A stretch of 64,000 bases of DNA from Pseudomonas parasichuanensis (GTDB taxonomy: Bacteria > Pseudomonadota > Gammaproteobacteria > Pseudomonadales > Pseudomonadaceae). Positions 8,972-20,693 of the stretch are shown in pieces (positions within the stretch are counted from its first letter, which is position 1; each line of letters begins with the position of its first letter). A model generated the notes under the pieces. The model was not told the origin of the DNA. It made no database searches and was given only the letters and a program-made list of their open reading frames with translations. The DNA lies in assembly GCF_021601385.1 (NCBI RefSeq), contig NZ_BQHO01000007.1, positions 144,080 to 208,079 on the forward strand. The letters run 5' to 3'. The position numbers and the translations under genes were made by a program.

Positions 8972-10144
8972 ATGTCCATCAATCAGCCCGCCACACCCTT
9001 GCAGCGCGTCAGCACCGGCCCGTCCCCCAAAAACCTCAACGACGACCATGCACTGCCGTTTCAGGACCAGAACCTCCATCTGCAAGCCCTGCCCGGCAAG
9101 CTTCTGGCCAGATCGCAACGCCAGCGTATCGACCTGTATGCCCGGCGCGACAAGGACGGCGCCCATCTGCAGACCGAAGACCGTAGCTACTTCATCGCCC
9201 TGAACGACGGTGACGTCCTGCACATCATCACCAACGGCGGCGACGACAAGGTCGAAATCAATACGGAACAAGAGCGGCTGGTCATCATTGAAACTGGTGA
9301 AGGCAATGATGCAGTGATAGGCCATGCCAGCATGGGTGCCAATATCCTGGTCAACACAGCTCAAGGTGACGATCTGATCGAACTGGACGGAGAAGGGCTC
9401 GCAACGCTCTATGCAGGCGACGGCAATGACCGCATCACGACCGCGATGCGGCGCGCGACAGTCTTCACCGGAACAGGAGACGATCATGTCCGCTGCCATG
9501 GCGAGTCGGTCGTGGATGCGACCAACGGCGTGAATCGGGTGGAAAGAACGCCTCACCGCGACCATGTCTATGCCAACGACCAGACCCAACTGATTGCCAA
9601 CAACTTTGATCGCGTGCAAGCCAGCGGCCCAGGCCCGCACCCCGGGTTTCGCTCGATCACCATCAACGGAACGCCCGAATATCAGGACCTGGTGCGCAAC
9701 AACCTCGCGCTGCTACTCGCCACCTCGTCGGGCCGGGCGATGTTGCAAGGCCTGGACGCCAGCAATGCGCGGATAGTTATTGAGGACACCCCCGAACTGG
9801 ACAACGGTCATTTCGATTTCGATCGTTCGCAGGGCGACCCCAGCATCAGAGGCTCGCAGCCCGGAGACAGGGTATTGGCAGGCAAGATCGGCTTCAATCC
9901 CCTGGCCCAAAGGCCCAATACGCCGGCAGTGATAATCCTGTACCACGAGCTGTGCCACGCCTGGAATCACGTCAATGGCACAGTCATGCCAGAGCATGAG
10001 AATCAGGTCACCGGCCTGTGGGCCGCGAGCACCTTCGATTTTGACGGTGATCCACACACCCCGGCCAACAACACCAACCCCGACCCATTCAACGAGAATG
10101 CGCTGCGCCGCGAGCTTGGGCTGCCGCGACGCAACATCTATTGA
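8972..10144 (+). CDS. M91-like zinc metalloprotease (NleD/HopH-type effector domain) with degenerate RTX beta-roll
   Basis: A 390-aa protein with no signal peptide. Residues about 1-60 are polar and rich in Pro/Gln. Residues about 80-190 carry degenerate acidic repeats (NGGDDKVEI, TGEGNDAVIG, AQGDDLIEL, AGDGNDRI, TGTGDDHV) that look like an RTX calcium-binding beta-roll. The C-terminal part has HELCHAWNHVNG at residues 325-336, the HExxH zinc-protease motif in the form used by the M91 family (NleD, HopH1/HopAP1), which are type III effectors. A GGAG site precedes the ATG at 8972. It stands alone, tail-to-tail with astE (6 bp apart). The base composition seems less GC-rich than its neighbours. 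Substrate and delivery route are unknown. Confidence 0.75.
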   Translation: MSINQPATPLQRVSTGPSPKNLNDDHALPFQDQNLHLQALPGKLLARSQRQRIDLYARRDKDGAHLQTEDRSYFIALNDGDVLHIITNGGDDKVEINTEQERLVIIETGEGNDAVIGHASMGANILVNTAQGDDLIELDGEGLATLYAGDGNDRITTAMRRATVFTGTGDDHVRCHGESVVDATNGVNRVERTPHRDHVYANDQTQLIANNFDRVQASGPGPHPGFRSITINGTPEYQDLVRNNLALLLATSSGRAMLQGLDASNARIVIEDTPELDNGHFDFDRSQGDPSIRGSQPGDRVLAGKIGFNPLAQRPNTPAVIILYHELCHAWNHVNGTVMPEHENQVTGLWAASTFDFDGDPHTPANNTNPDPFNENALRRELGLPRRNIY

Positions 10145-10150
10145 GAGGCG

Positions 10151-11158
10151 TCAGGACAAGCGTTGGCCACTGTCCGGCACGATCAGAATCCCCGCCCTGA
10201 GGCCATTCTTGACCTTGGGGTTGGGGAAGATGATCCGCGCCCCCTCCTCCTCCACCACCCAGCGCGTTTCGGCCAGGTCCTCGGCCAGCAAGTAGCCTTT
10301 GCTCAACTCGGAGAAGTTCTCGATATCCGCCGGCAGGTGCAGGTGGAAGCTGTCACTGTGCTTGATGATCTCGCGGGCGACGCTGAACAGTTTCAGGCCG
10401 TCGAGCGAGTCGCCGGTCTCAGGCTCGGTACCTTCGATGATCTGGATGAGGCGCTCTTCGAGCTTGTCGAGATTGACGCCTTCGTTCTGCCCGAATGGCC
10501 GCGCCTTGCCCAGTTCGAGGGTGAAGGCCTCGGCCTCCAGCTGCTCATAGGTGAAGGCACTGAAGGTAATCGAAGATTTGCTCTGCAGCAGCACCGCTTC
10601 CATGCCCGCCGCAGCCAGGCGAGCCAGCTCGCGCCGAGAATGGGTGCGACCTTCCTTATAGGGATACAAGGCGAACTGCTCGATCTTGGAACCGCGGATC
10701 GCGGTATGCAGGTCGTAATGCAGGCGGGTGCGCCCAGGTTTGCTGAAGAACACGCGGGCAAACTGCTCAAGCTCTGCTGCACGCAAAGCTTCGAAGCCAC
10801 TGGAAAGCTCATGACGGCCATTGAACAGGCGGTTTATATCCTGCTCGATGAAACGCTCGCCCTTGCGGATCGCCGCCGGGTTGCCGAACAGGAACAGCAC
10901 CCGCGCACGGGGCTTGATCTTGTTGTTGGCCACGCCATGCAGCAGCCGCTCAAGCAATTCGATCGGTGCGGTCTCGTTGCCATGAACCCCCGCCGACAAC
11001 AGCAGATCCAGCCCGCTGTCCTCGCCTTCAGGCGGGCGCACCTCCAGTGCGCCCTCCCCCAGCCAGCGCAAACGCGCGCCCTTGGGTGTCACTTGGGTCT
11101 TCTCGGCCGGTTCGTGGCCGGTCAGGGTCAGCTCAAGCAGTTTGCCGAGGGCGAGCAT
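10151..11158 (-). CDS. astE: Succinylglutamate desuccinylase
   Basis: Last enzyme of the arginine succinyltransferase pathway: a zinc hydrolase that splits N-succinylglutamate into succinate and glutamate. It belongs to the AspA/AstE metallocarboxypeptidase-like group, with the zinc motif GVHGNETAP near the start and the later [12 protein letters not shown]. The start [12 protein letters not shown] at 11158 (335 aa) fits the family; the longer in-frame start runs back into the upstream gene. It is the last gene of the aru/ast operon. Confidence 0.93.
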   Translation of the reverse strand: MLALGKLLELTLTGHEPAEKTQVTPKGARLRWLGEGALEVRPPEGEDSGLDLLLSAGVHGNETAPIELLERLLHGVANNKIKPRARVLFLFGNPAAIRKGERFIEQDINRLFNGRHELSSGFEALRAAELEQFARVFFSKPGRTRLHYDLHTAIRGSKIEQFALYPYKEGRTHSRRELARLAAAGMEAVLLQSKSSITFSAFTYEQLEAEAFTLELGKARPFGQNEGVNLDKLEERLIQIIEGTEPETGDSLDGLKLFSVAREIIKHSDSFHLHLPADIENFSELSKGYLLAEDLAETRWVVEEEGARIIFPNPKVKNGLRAGILIVPDSGQRLS

Positions 11159-11168
11159 AGGCACTTCC

Positions 11169-11459
11169 TTAGTGGTGGTGGCCGCAGTCCGGGCCATGGA
11201 CGTGATCGTCGTCATCACCGACTTCTGCCGGTTCCATTTCCAGTTGCAGGCTGACCAGGTTGGTGGCCATCGGACGCAGCAGCAGGTTGGCGTACTCGGT
11301 ATCGTTTTCGTCGACATCGACACCGATCAGCAGCTGGCCGCGACCATCCTGCTGGATCCACACTTCCTTGCCTTGCCAGACCACGGCAAAGCGCGTGCAG
11401 GAGGTTTCCAGCTGGGTGCCGTCTTCATCTTCCAGGATCAGGCGCAGGGCGTCGGACAT
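11169..11459 (-). CDS. Conserved ast-operon protein with His-rich tail
   Basis: A 96-aa acidic protein of unknown function between astB and astE, with 10-15 bp gaps on both sides, so it is clearly within the operon. The body looks like a small beta-rich fold ([19 protein letters not shown]). The C-terminus is [15 protein letters not shown], a likely metal-binding tail with five His and one Cys. Homologues in Pseudomonas ast operons have been labelled topoisomerase II, for which I see no support. Since AstE needs zinc, a metal-supply role is a possible but untested reading. Confidence 0.8.
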   Translation of the reverse strand: MSDALRLILEDEDGTQLETSCTRFAVVWQGKEVWIQQDGRGQLLIGVDVDENDTEYANLLLRPMATNLVSLQLEMEPAEVGDDDDHVHGPDCGHHH

Positions 11460-11474
11460 TGCAAATTCTCTCTA

Positions 11475-12824
11475 TCAAGGTTGGCGTTGGAACGGATACA
11501 CCGAGCCCAGCTTCATGATCTGGGTCAGCTCATCCAGTGCCGTGCGACATTCGATCAGCAGTTGCGGGTCGGCCAGGTCCGCCTCGCCGAGGCGATCGCG
11601 GTAGTGCTTGTCGACCCACTGCACCAAGGTGTCGTACAGCGAGGCGGTCATGATAACGCCTGGATTGACCGCCGCCAGTTCCGATTCTTTCAAGGCCACA
11701 CGCAAACGCAGGCAAGCCGGGCCACCGCCGTTTTGCATGCTCTGCTTGAGGTCGAACACCTTGACCTCCTTCACCGGGCCGCCCTGGCTGGTCAGCTGGC
11801 CCAGGTAAGCCCAGACGCGTTCGTTGTTGCGGCACTCTTCCGGCACCACCAGCAGCATGGAGCCGTCTGCACGGCTGAGCAGCTGGCTGTTGAACAGGTA
11901 GGAACGCACTGCGTCCTCCACCGTCACTGCCGAGCGCGGCACGCAGATACCCTGGAACTGGCCACCCTTGCCGGCCAGTTTAGCCTGCAGCTGGCCGAGC
12001 ACCGCGTCGGTCTCGAGGAAGGCGTCCTCGTGGTAGAACAGCACCTCGCCGTTGCCCACCGAGATCACATCGTTGTGGAACACACCCTGATCGATCACTG
12101 CCGGGTTCTGTTGAGCGTAGACCACGCCATCGTCGCGCAGGCCGTGCAGCCGGGCGACCGCCTGCGAGGCTTCCAGGGTCTGGCGTGCCGGGTACTTCTG
12201 CGGCGCCGGGTAGCGGCTGTCGAAGGCGCTGCGGCCATAGACGAAGAACTCGACGCCGGCATCGCCGTAATCGCGGCAGAACCGCGTGTGGTTGGCCGCG
12301 CCTTCGTCACCGAACTGCGCCACCGCCGGCAGTGCGGCATGGTGCGCGAAGTGCTTGTCGTCATTGAACATGGCCCCCAGCACACGGCTGGTGGTCGGAT
12401 GTTCGATACTGCGGTGGTACTTGCAGTTGAGGTTGGCGGCAGTGAAGTGCACGCGGCCGTCGGCGGTGTCGGCGCTGGGGCTGACCGTGGCGGCGTTGGC
12501 CACCCACATGCTCGAGGCCGAGCAACTGGCAACCAGCAACGGCATGGCTTCTTTGGCCGCGCGCTGGATCACCTCGGCGTCGCTGCCGGTGAAGCCCAGG
12601 CTGCGCAGGGCAGCCACATCCGGGCGCTCCTGCGGCGCCAGTACGCCCTGCTGGAAGCCCATTTCCATCAACGCCTTCATCTTGGCCAGGCCCTGACGCG
12701 CCGCTTCGCGCGGGTTGGAGCCCTGCTGGCTGTTGCTTTGCGAGGCCACGTTGCCGTAGGACAGGCCACCGTAGTTGTGGGTCGGCCCCACCAGGCCATC
12801 AAAATTCACTTCGTAGGATTTCAT
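11475..12824 (-). CDS. astB: N-succinylarginine dihydrolase
   Basis: Hydrolyses succinylarginine to succinylornithine, CO2 and two ammonia, the second step of the pathway. It is a 449-aa amidinotransferase-fold enzyme starting [20 protein letters not shown]. The catalytic Cys lies in the C-terminal block [12 protein letters not shown], and the conserved His in [18 protein letters not shown]. The ATG at 12824 is two codons inside the longest frame and gives the canonical N-terminus. Confidence 0.95.
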   Translation of the reverse strand: MKSYEVNFDGLVGPTHNYGGLSYGNVASQSNSQQGSNPREAARQGLAKMKALMEMGFQQGVLAPQERPDVAALRSLGFTGSDAEVIQRAAKEAMPLLVASCSASSMWVANAATVSPSADTADGRVHFTAANLNCKYHRSIEHPTTSRVLGAMFNDDKHFAHHAALPAVAQFGDEGAANHTRFCRDYGDAGVEFFVYGRSAFDSRYPAPQKYPARQTLEASQAVARLHGLRDDGVVYAQQNPAVIDQGVFHNDVISVGNGEVLFYHEDAFLETDAVLGQLQAKLAGKGGQFQGICVPRSAVTVEDAVRSYLFNSQLLSRADGSMLLVVPEECRNNERVWAYLGQLTSQGGPVKEVKVFDLKQSMQNGGGPACLRLRVALKESELAAVNPGVIMTASLYDTLVQWVDKHYRDRLGEADLADPQLLIECRTALDELTQIMKLGSVYPFQRQP

Positions 12825-12847
12825 CGGCAAGGCTCCGAGACCTGTTG

Positions 12848-14311
<1,464 letters not shown>

Positions 14312-15340
14312 TTACTGAACCTCCCGGCCGGCGGACAGCGGCACCGCGCGCACATTGTCGCCGGCGCCCAGGCGCAGGCGCTTGGCGGTCAGCGGATCGA
14401 CCACCAGGGTGCCTGCGGCAAGGCGCGCCGGCGCGGCAGTGATGCGGCAGTCTTCGCGCTTGCGGTTGTGAATGATGTAAGGGGTGGCGTCGTCACCTGG
14501 GGTGCCGACCGCCAGCACCAGGGTTTCGCTTTCGCGCACCGCACGGATCTTCGAGGTTTCGCACTCGATGGCCGGGCCTGCGTCGAAGATGTCGACGTAC
14601 CCCTGGTAGTTGAAGCCTTCGCGCTTGAGCATGGCCAGCGCCGGCTCGGTGTCGGTGTGCACGCGACCGACCACATCACGGGCAGCCTGCGACAGGAAGC
14701 AGGTGTACAACGGGAACTTGGGCATCAGCTCGGCGATGAACGACTTGTTGCCCACCCCGGTGAGGTAGTCGGCCTGGCTGAACTCCATCTTGAAGAAGTG
14801 CCGGCCCAGGCTCTCCCAGAACGGCGAGCGGCCTGCTTCATCGGACATGCCGCGCATCTCGGCAATGATCTTGCTGCCGAACAACTCGGGGAATTCAGCG
14901 ATGAACAGCATGCGCGCCTTGGACAGCAGGCGGCCATTGAGGCCACTGCGATAGTCGCTGCGCAGGAACAACGAGCACAGCTCGGAGTTGCCGGTCAGGT
15001 CGTTGGCCAGGAACAGCGTGGGGATCTCACGGTAGATGCCCAGCTCCTGAGAGGCGCTGACGGTCAGCCCCACCCGGTAGTTGTACCAGGGCTCACGCAA
15101 GCCGACGGCACCGGCGATGGCACTGATGCCGACCACCAGGCCTTCGTCGTTCTCCAGCACGAACAGGTAGTCGGTGTCGCCGCGCTCGGCCTCGCCACGG
15201 AAGGTCTTCTCGGCCCAGCCGACCCGCTGGCCGAGGCGTTCCTCGTTGGCCGGAAGCGTGGTCAGCCCGGTGGTGCCGGTGCTGCGGGCCAATTCGATCA
15301 GCGCGGGTAAATCGCTGCTGCGTACAGGACGAACGATCAT
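14312..15340 (-). CDS. aruG: Arginine N-succinyltransferase, beta subunit (AruG)
   Basis: One of two paralogous subunits (342 aa) that transfer succinyl from succinyl-CoA to arginine (and ornithine). It starts MIVRPVRSSDLPALIELA and has the AstA-family blocks LFLANDLTGNSELCSLFLR and FDAGPAIECE. It pairs with aruF just upstream. Pseudomonas has this heteromeric form, while enterics have a single astA. Confidence 0.95.
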   Translation of the reverse strand: MIVRPVRSSDLPALIELARSTGTTGLTTLPANEERLGQRVGWAEKTFRGEAERGDTDYLFVLENDEGLVVGISAIAGAVGLREPWYNYRVGLTVSASQELGIYREIPTLFLANDLTGNSELCSLFLRSDYRSGLNGRLLSKARMLFIAEFPELFGSKIIAEMRGMSDEAGRSPFWESLGRHFFKMEFSQADYLTGVGNKSFIAELMPKFPLYTCFLSQAARDVVGRVHTDTEPALAMLKREGFNYQGYVDIFDAGPAIECETSKIRAVRESETLVLAVGTPGDDATPYIIHNRKREDCRITAAPARLAAGTLVVDPLTAKRLRLGAGDNVRAVPLSAGREVQ

Positions 15341-15395
15341 GCTATCTCCTTGTGCGGCGGTCTGTGCCTGCCGCGAAACTCTCTGTTCCGGCTTA

Positions 15396-16415
15396 TCAGA
15401 CCGCTACCAGCCGTACACTGGCACCCTCGCCGACGCCCAGGGCATCAGCGGCTTCGCTGTTCAGGCTGACCGGTTTGCCCGGCACCCAGTCCAGCTCAAG
15501 CAGCACCGCGCGGTAATCCTGCAACTGGCCGTTGCACACCAGGTACGGGCGGCCGCCCTTGACCGGCGCTTCGTCGAGTTTGACCGGCACCACACGGCTC
15601 TGGGCGATCGAACGGATACCCGAAGCACGGGCATGCAGGGTCGGGCCGCCGTCGAAGATGTCGATGTAGTGCTCGGTCTCGAAGCCCTCACGCATGAGGA
15701 TGTCGAAGGTGATCTGCGCACGCGGGTGCACCTGGCCCATCGCTTCCTGGGCCTCATCGTGGAGCAGCGGCACATAGATCGGGTAGTGCGGCATCAGCTC
15801 GGCAAGGAAGGTACGGCTCTTCAGGCCGCACAAGCGCTCGGCGTCGGCGTAGTTGAGGTCGAAGAAGTTGCGCCCGATGGCATCCCAGAACGGCGACTCG
15901 CCCTGCTCGTCGCTGTAGCCGACGATTTCGGTCACCACCGACTCGGCGAAACGCTCCGGGTGCGCGGCCATGAACAGCAGGCGGCCACGGGAGTTGAGCT
16001 CGGCGAAGGCGCTGTTCACCAGCTCCGGCAGCACATAGAAACTGGTCAGCAGGCTGTTGCCGGTGAGGTCGTGGCACAGCGACAGGACGTGGATCTTGTT
16101 GTGGATTTTCAGCTCGCGCGAAGCGTGCACGAAGGTCTCGTTGCGAAAGCTGTAGAACGGCTCGGAGTAGCCGGCCGACGCGACGATGGCCGAGCAGCCG
16201 ACCAGCTTGCCGGTGGCGCTGTCTTCGAGCACGAAGAAGTAGCTCTCTTCGCCATTGAAGCTCACTTCAGCGGCGAAAGAGGTTTCCGAGGCGGCGATCT
16301 TGTCGCCCAGGCGGCCGGCGTCGTCCGGCAGCGAGGTGACACCAATGGGGCTGTCGGCAGCCATGCGCTGCACTTCGTTCAGATCAGCCATTTGCGCGGG
16401 GCGCATCACCAGCAT
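15396..16415 (-). CDS. aruF: Arginine/ornithine N-succinyltransferase, alpha subunit (AruF)
   Basis: 339 aa, clearly a paralogue of the next gene: it shares the HVLSLCHDLTGNSLLTSFYV and YIDIFDGGPTLHA type blocks at matching positions. Together with AruG it forms the first enzyme of the pathway. A 55-bp gap separates the two. Confidence 0.95.
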   Translation of the reverse strand: MLVMRPAQMADLNEVQRMAADSPIGVTSLPDDAGRLGDKIAASETSFAAEVSFNGEESYFFVLEDSATGKLVGCSAIVASAGYSEPFYSFRNETFVHASRELKIHNKIHVLSLCHDLTGNSLLTSFYVLPELVNSAFAELNSRGRLLFMAAHPERFAESVVTEIVGYSDEQGESPFWDAIGRNFFDLNYADAERLCGLKSRTFLAELMPHYPIYVPLLHDEAQEAMGQVHPRAQITFDILMREGFETEHYIDIFDGGPTLHARASGIRSIAQSRVVPVKLDEAPVKGGRPYLVCNGQLQDYRAVLLELDWVPGKPVSLNSEAADALGVGEGASVRLVAV

Positions 16416-16465
16416 GGTGTCACTCCTTTCGGGAAAGCGCGCCGATCAATCGGCACGGGAAAACA

Positions 16466-16547
16466 GCGGGCACGCGCCACTACCTGCAAGCAGGTGCCCG
16501 CATTGAAATTCAGGATTCGCCCGCCCTGATCGTGCTCAGGACGGGCG
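16466..16547 (-). other. Two hairpins between aruC and aruF
   Basis: The 149-bp aruC-aruF gap contains GCGGGCAC...GTGCCCGC (16466-16501, with an inner CCTGCAAGCAGG) and TCGCCCG...CGGGCGA (16517-16547). Neither has a T run. They may act as RNA processing or stability elements that set the ratio of aruC to the downstream genes. Confidence 0.5.
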
Positions 16548-16564
16548 ACGGGACTACCGGGCGA

Positions 16565-17884
<1,320 letters not shown>

Positions 17885-17913
17885 TTACAGCGCAAAACCC
17901 TGTTTTCAGCAGG

Positions 17914-17930
17914 TTTTCGGCAATGCGACA
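17914..17930 (-). promoter_or_regulatory. Candidate ArgR operator upstream of aruC
   Basis: TGTCGCATTGCCGAAAA on the minus strand fits the pseudomonad ArgR half-site TGTCGC-N8-AA. A further TGTCGC is present on the other strand at 17936-17941. ArgR is known to activate aru genes in P. aeruginosa, and argR is the adjacent gene. Confidence 0.6.
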
Positions 17931-18044
17931 AACAGTGTCGCAATCGCGCAGTGTAACGGCAGAGGGAGGATGGGTGAACGGGTGTTCACGGGTTATGTAG
18001 AGGGGATGCCAGGTGTAGGGCGCGGTTACTGCGTAGCGGCGCAA

Positions 18045-18072
18045 ATCGAGCGCCGCCCGCGCGGCGCTCGAT
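18045..18072 (-). terminator. Hairpin downstream of argR
   Basis: Perfect 12-bp stem ATCGAGCGCCGC/GCGGCGCTCGAT with loop CCGC, 40 bp past the argR stop. The following minus-strand sequence has few T residues, so termination may be partial. Confidence 0.6.
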
Positions 18073-18112
18073 CTCTGCCCCAGCACCAAACTCAAGGCAT
18101 GCACCTCGAGCC

Positions 18113-19105
18113 CTAAACCGCCCCTGAGCCCTTTTCCACTGGCGCCGAACTGAGCTCGAACGGGCTGCTGCTGCGCCGCTGGTTGCGGTCTTCACGCGGC
18201 GTTGCACCAAAGAAGTTGCGGTACGCACTGGAAAAATGCGGCCCGGAAGAGAACCCGCACGACAAACCGATCTGGATGATCGACTTGCTGGTCTGCATCA
18301 GCATCTGCCGCGCCTTGTTCAGGCGCAGCTCCAGGTAATACTGGCTGGGCACCCGGTTGAGGTATTGCTTGAAGATCCGCTCCAACTGCCGGCGGGACAC
18401 GCACACATGCTGGGCGATCTCGTCGGTGGTCAGCGGCTCTTCGATATTGGCCTCCATCAGCAGCACCGCCTGGGTGAGCTTCGGATGGCTGGAACCCAGA
18501 CGGTTCTGCAGCGGGATACGCTGGCGCTCCCCCCCCTCACGAATACGCTCGACCACCAGCTCTTCGGAGACTGCACCGGCCAGCTCGGCGCCGTGGTCAC
18601 GCGCCAGCACCGCCAGCAGCAGGTCGGTCACCGCCATGCCGCCACAAGCGGTCAGGCGGTCCCGATCCCAGTCGAACAGGTGGCTGGTGGCGATCACCTT
18701 GGGGAACCGCTCGGCGAAGTCGTCCTGCCAGCGCCAGTGCACCGCGGCGCGGTAACCATCGAGCAACCCCATCGCTGCCAACGGATACACACCGGCGGAC
18801 AAGCCACCGACCATGCAGCCACTGCGTGCCAGTTGCTTGAGTGCGGCCGACAGCGCCGAACTGATCGCCGCCGGCGGCTCGTCGGCCAGCAGGAACAACT
18901 TCTGGCAACCCTCCAGGCGGCCGTTCCAGGCCTCGCCCGGCAAACGCCAGGCGCCCTCCTGCCCGGCCTCGGCCTGCAAGTAGACCAGCTCGTAGACCAC
19001 CTCCGGATGCACCCGCTGGGCCACCTGCAACACCTCGTCGGCCAACGCCAGGGTCAGCGGCTTGGTGCTGGGCCAGATGAGAAATCCGATTCGCTGGGTG
19101 GTCAT
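18113..19105 (-). CDS. argR: Arginine-responsive AraC-family regulator ArgR
   Basis: A 330-aa regulator of the Pseudomonas ArgR type, unrelated to E. coli ArgR. An N-terminal DJ-1/GATase1-like sensing domain (start MTTQRIGFLIWPSTKPL) is followed by a C-terminal AraC double helix-turn-helix (VCVSRRQLERIFKQYL and SIIQIGLSCGFSSGPHFSSAY). In P. aeruginosa it binds TGTCGC-N8-AA repeats, activating aru and aot and repressing biosynthesis. It is probably read as the last gene of the aotJQMP-argR operon. The ATG at 19105 is chosen for the standard N-terminus. Confidence 0.93.
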   Translation of the reverse strand: MTTQRIGFLIWPSTKPLTLALADEVLQVAQRVHPEVVYELVYLQAEAGQEGAWRLPGEAWNGRLEGCQKLFLLADEPPAAISSALSAALKQLARSGCMVGGLSAGVYPLAAMGLLDGYRAAVHWRWQDDFAERFPKVIATSHLFDWDRDRLTACGGMAVTDLLLAVLARDHGAELAGAVSEELVVERIREGGERQRIPLQNRLGSSHPKLTQAVLLMEANIEEPLTTDEIAQHVCVSRRQLERIFKQYLNRVPSQYYLELRLNKARQMLMQTSKSIIQIGLSCGFSSGPHFSSAYRNFFGATPREDRNQRRSSSPFELSSAPVEKGSGAV

Positions 19106-19207
19106 AGGGCGTGGTCCGAAACCTGGAAGAGAGGGTTCGCGCGCGTGGCGCCAGGGCACGCCGCGCGCACTGCGCAGCATGCCCCATTATGGTGCAAAGT
19201 GCAGCCT

Positions 19208-19972
19208 TTACTTCAGGCTGCCGGAGAGGAACTGCTTGAGTCGCTCGGACTGCGGATTGGCCAGCACTTCACGCGGGCAGCCGCGCTCTTCCACCAGGCC
19301 TTTGTGCAGGAACACCAGCTGGTTGGAGACTTCACGGGCAAAGCCCATCTCGTGAGTGACCACCACCATGGTGCGGCCTTCCTGGGCCAACGACTGCATC
19401 ACCTTGAGCACATCGCCCACCAGCTCAGGGTCCAGCGCCGACGTAGGTTCGTCGAACAGCATTACCTCGGGCTCCATGGCCAGGGCGCGGGCGATGGCCA
19501 CACGCTGCTGTTCACCGCCGGACATGTGCCCGGGGAACGCGTCCTTGCGGTGGGCGACGCCGACCTTGTTCAGGTAGTGCTCGGCCTTTTCCAACGCCTC
19601 TTTCTTGTTGACGCCCAGCACGTGCACCGGCGCCTCGATGATGTTCTCCAGCGCGGTCATGTGCGACCACAGGTTGAAGTGCTGGAACACCATCGACAGG
19701 CGCGAACGCATGCGCTGCAGCTGTTTCGGGTCGGCGGCCTTGAGCGCGCCGTCCTTGCCGGCCACAAGCTTAAGCTCTTCATTGTTGAGCAGGATGCGCC
19801 CGGCATGCGGCTGCTCGAGCATGTTGATGCAACGCAGGAAGGTCGATTTGCCCGAGCCACTGGAGCCGATGATGCTGATCACGTCGCCTGCCTTGGCTTC
19901 GAGGGAGATGCCCTTGAGCACCTCGTGGCTGCCGTAGCGCTTGTGCAGGTCTTGGATTTGAAGTTTGTACAT
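19208..19972 (-). CDS. aotP: Basic amino acid ABC transporter ATPase AotP
   Basis: A 254-aa ATP-binding subunit for arginine/ornithine uptake. Walker [14 protein letters not shown], the signature [16 protein letters not shown], Walker [14 protein letters not shown] and the switch His in [10 protein letters not shown] are all intact. The ATG at 19972 gives [15 protein letters not shown]. Only 22 bp separate it from aotM; P. aeruginosa has an extra gene (aotO) at this point. Confidence 0.93.
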   Translation of the reverse strand: MYKLQIQDLHKRYGSHEVLKGISLEAKAGDVISIIGSSGSGKSTFLRCINMLEQPHAGRILLNNEELKLVAGKDGALKAADPKQLQRMRSRLSMVFQHFNLWSHMTALENIIEAPVHVLGVNKKEALEKAEHYLNKVGVAHRKDAFPGHMSGGEQQRVAIARALAMEPEVMLFDEPTSALDPELVGDVLKVMQSLAQEGRTMVVVTHEMGFAREVSNQLVFLHKGLVEERGCPREVLANPQSERLKQFLSGSLK

Positions 19973-19994
19973 GCTGTCGGTTCTCACAGAGCGG

Positions 19995-20693
19995 TCAGTG
20001 CTTGCGCGGCGCCAGGTAGCCGAGCCAACGGCGTTCGGCCATCTTGAACAGGCGCACCAGGATGAAGGTCAGGCACAGGTAGAACACGCCCGCCGTGATG
20101 TAGGCCTCGAAAGGCAGGTAGTACTGGGCATTGACCGTGCGCGCGGCACCGGTGATGTCGATCAGGGTGACGATCGACGCCAGGCTGGTGGTCTGCAGCA
20201 TCATGATCACTTCGTTGCTGTACTGCGGCAACGCCCGGCGCAGGGCCGACGGCAGCAGGATGCGACGGTACATCTTGAAGCGCGACATGCCGATCGCCTT
20301 GGCGGCCTCGATCTCGCCATGTGGCGTGGCCTTGAGGCTGCCGGCGATGATCTCGGCGGTGTAGGCGCTGGTGTTGATGGCAAACGCCAGGCAGGCACAG
20401 AAGGTCGCGCTGGACAGCCACGGCCACAGGAAGCTTTCGCGCACCGCCTCGAACTGGGCCAGGCCGTAGTAGATCAGGAACAACTGCACCAGCATCGGCG
20501 TGCCGCGAATGACGTAGGTGTACAGCCAGGCGGTCATGTTCACCACCGGTTGCTTCGACACCCGCATCAAGCCCAGCGGGATGGCCGCCAGCAGGCCGAA
20601 CAGCAGCGACAGTGCCAGCAGCTTCAGCGTGGTCAGCAGGCCACCCAGGTACAGCGGCATGGCTTCCCAGATGACGTTGTAGTCAAAGATCAT
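19995..20693 (-). CDS. aotM: Basic amino acid ABC transporter permease AotM
   Basis: 232-aa HisM-type permease with about five membrane helices and the EAA loop HGEIEAAKAIGMSRFKMY that contacts the ATPase. Its ATG overlaps the aotQ stop by 4 bp (ATGA), indicating translational coupling. Confidence 0.93.
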   Translation of the reverse strand: MIFDYNVIWEAMPLYLGGLLTTLKLLALSLLFGLLAAIPLGLMRVSKQPVVNMTAWLYTYVIRGTPMLVQLFLIYYGLAQFEAVRESFLWPWLSSATFCACLAFAINTSAYTAEIIAGSLKATPHGEIEAAKAIGMSRFKMYRRILLPSALRRALPQYSNEVIMMLQTTSLASIVTLIDITGAARTVNAQYYLPFEAYITAGVFYLCLTFILVRLFKMAERRWLGYLAPRKH

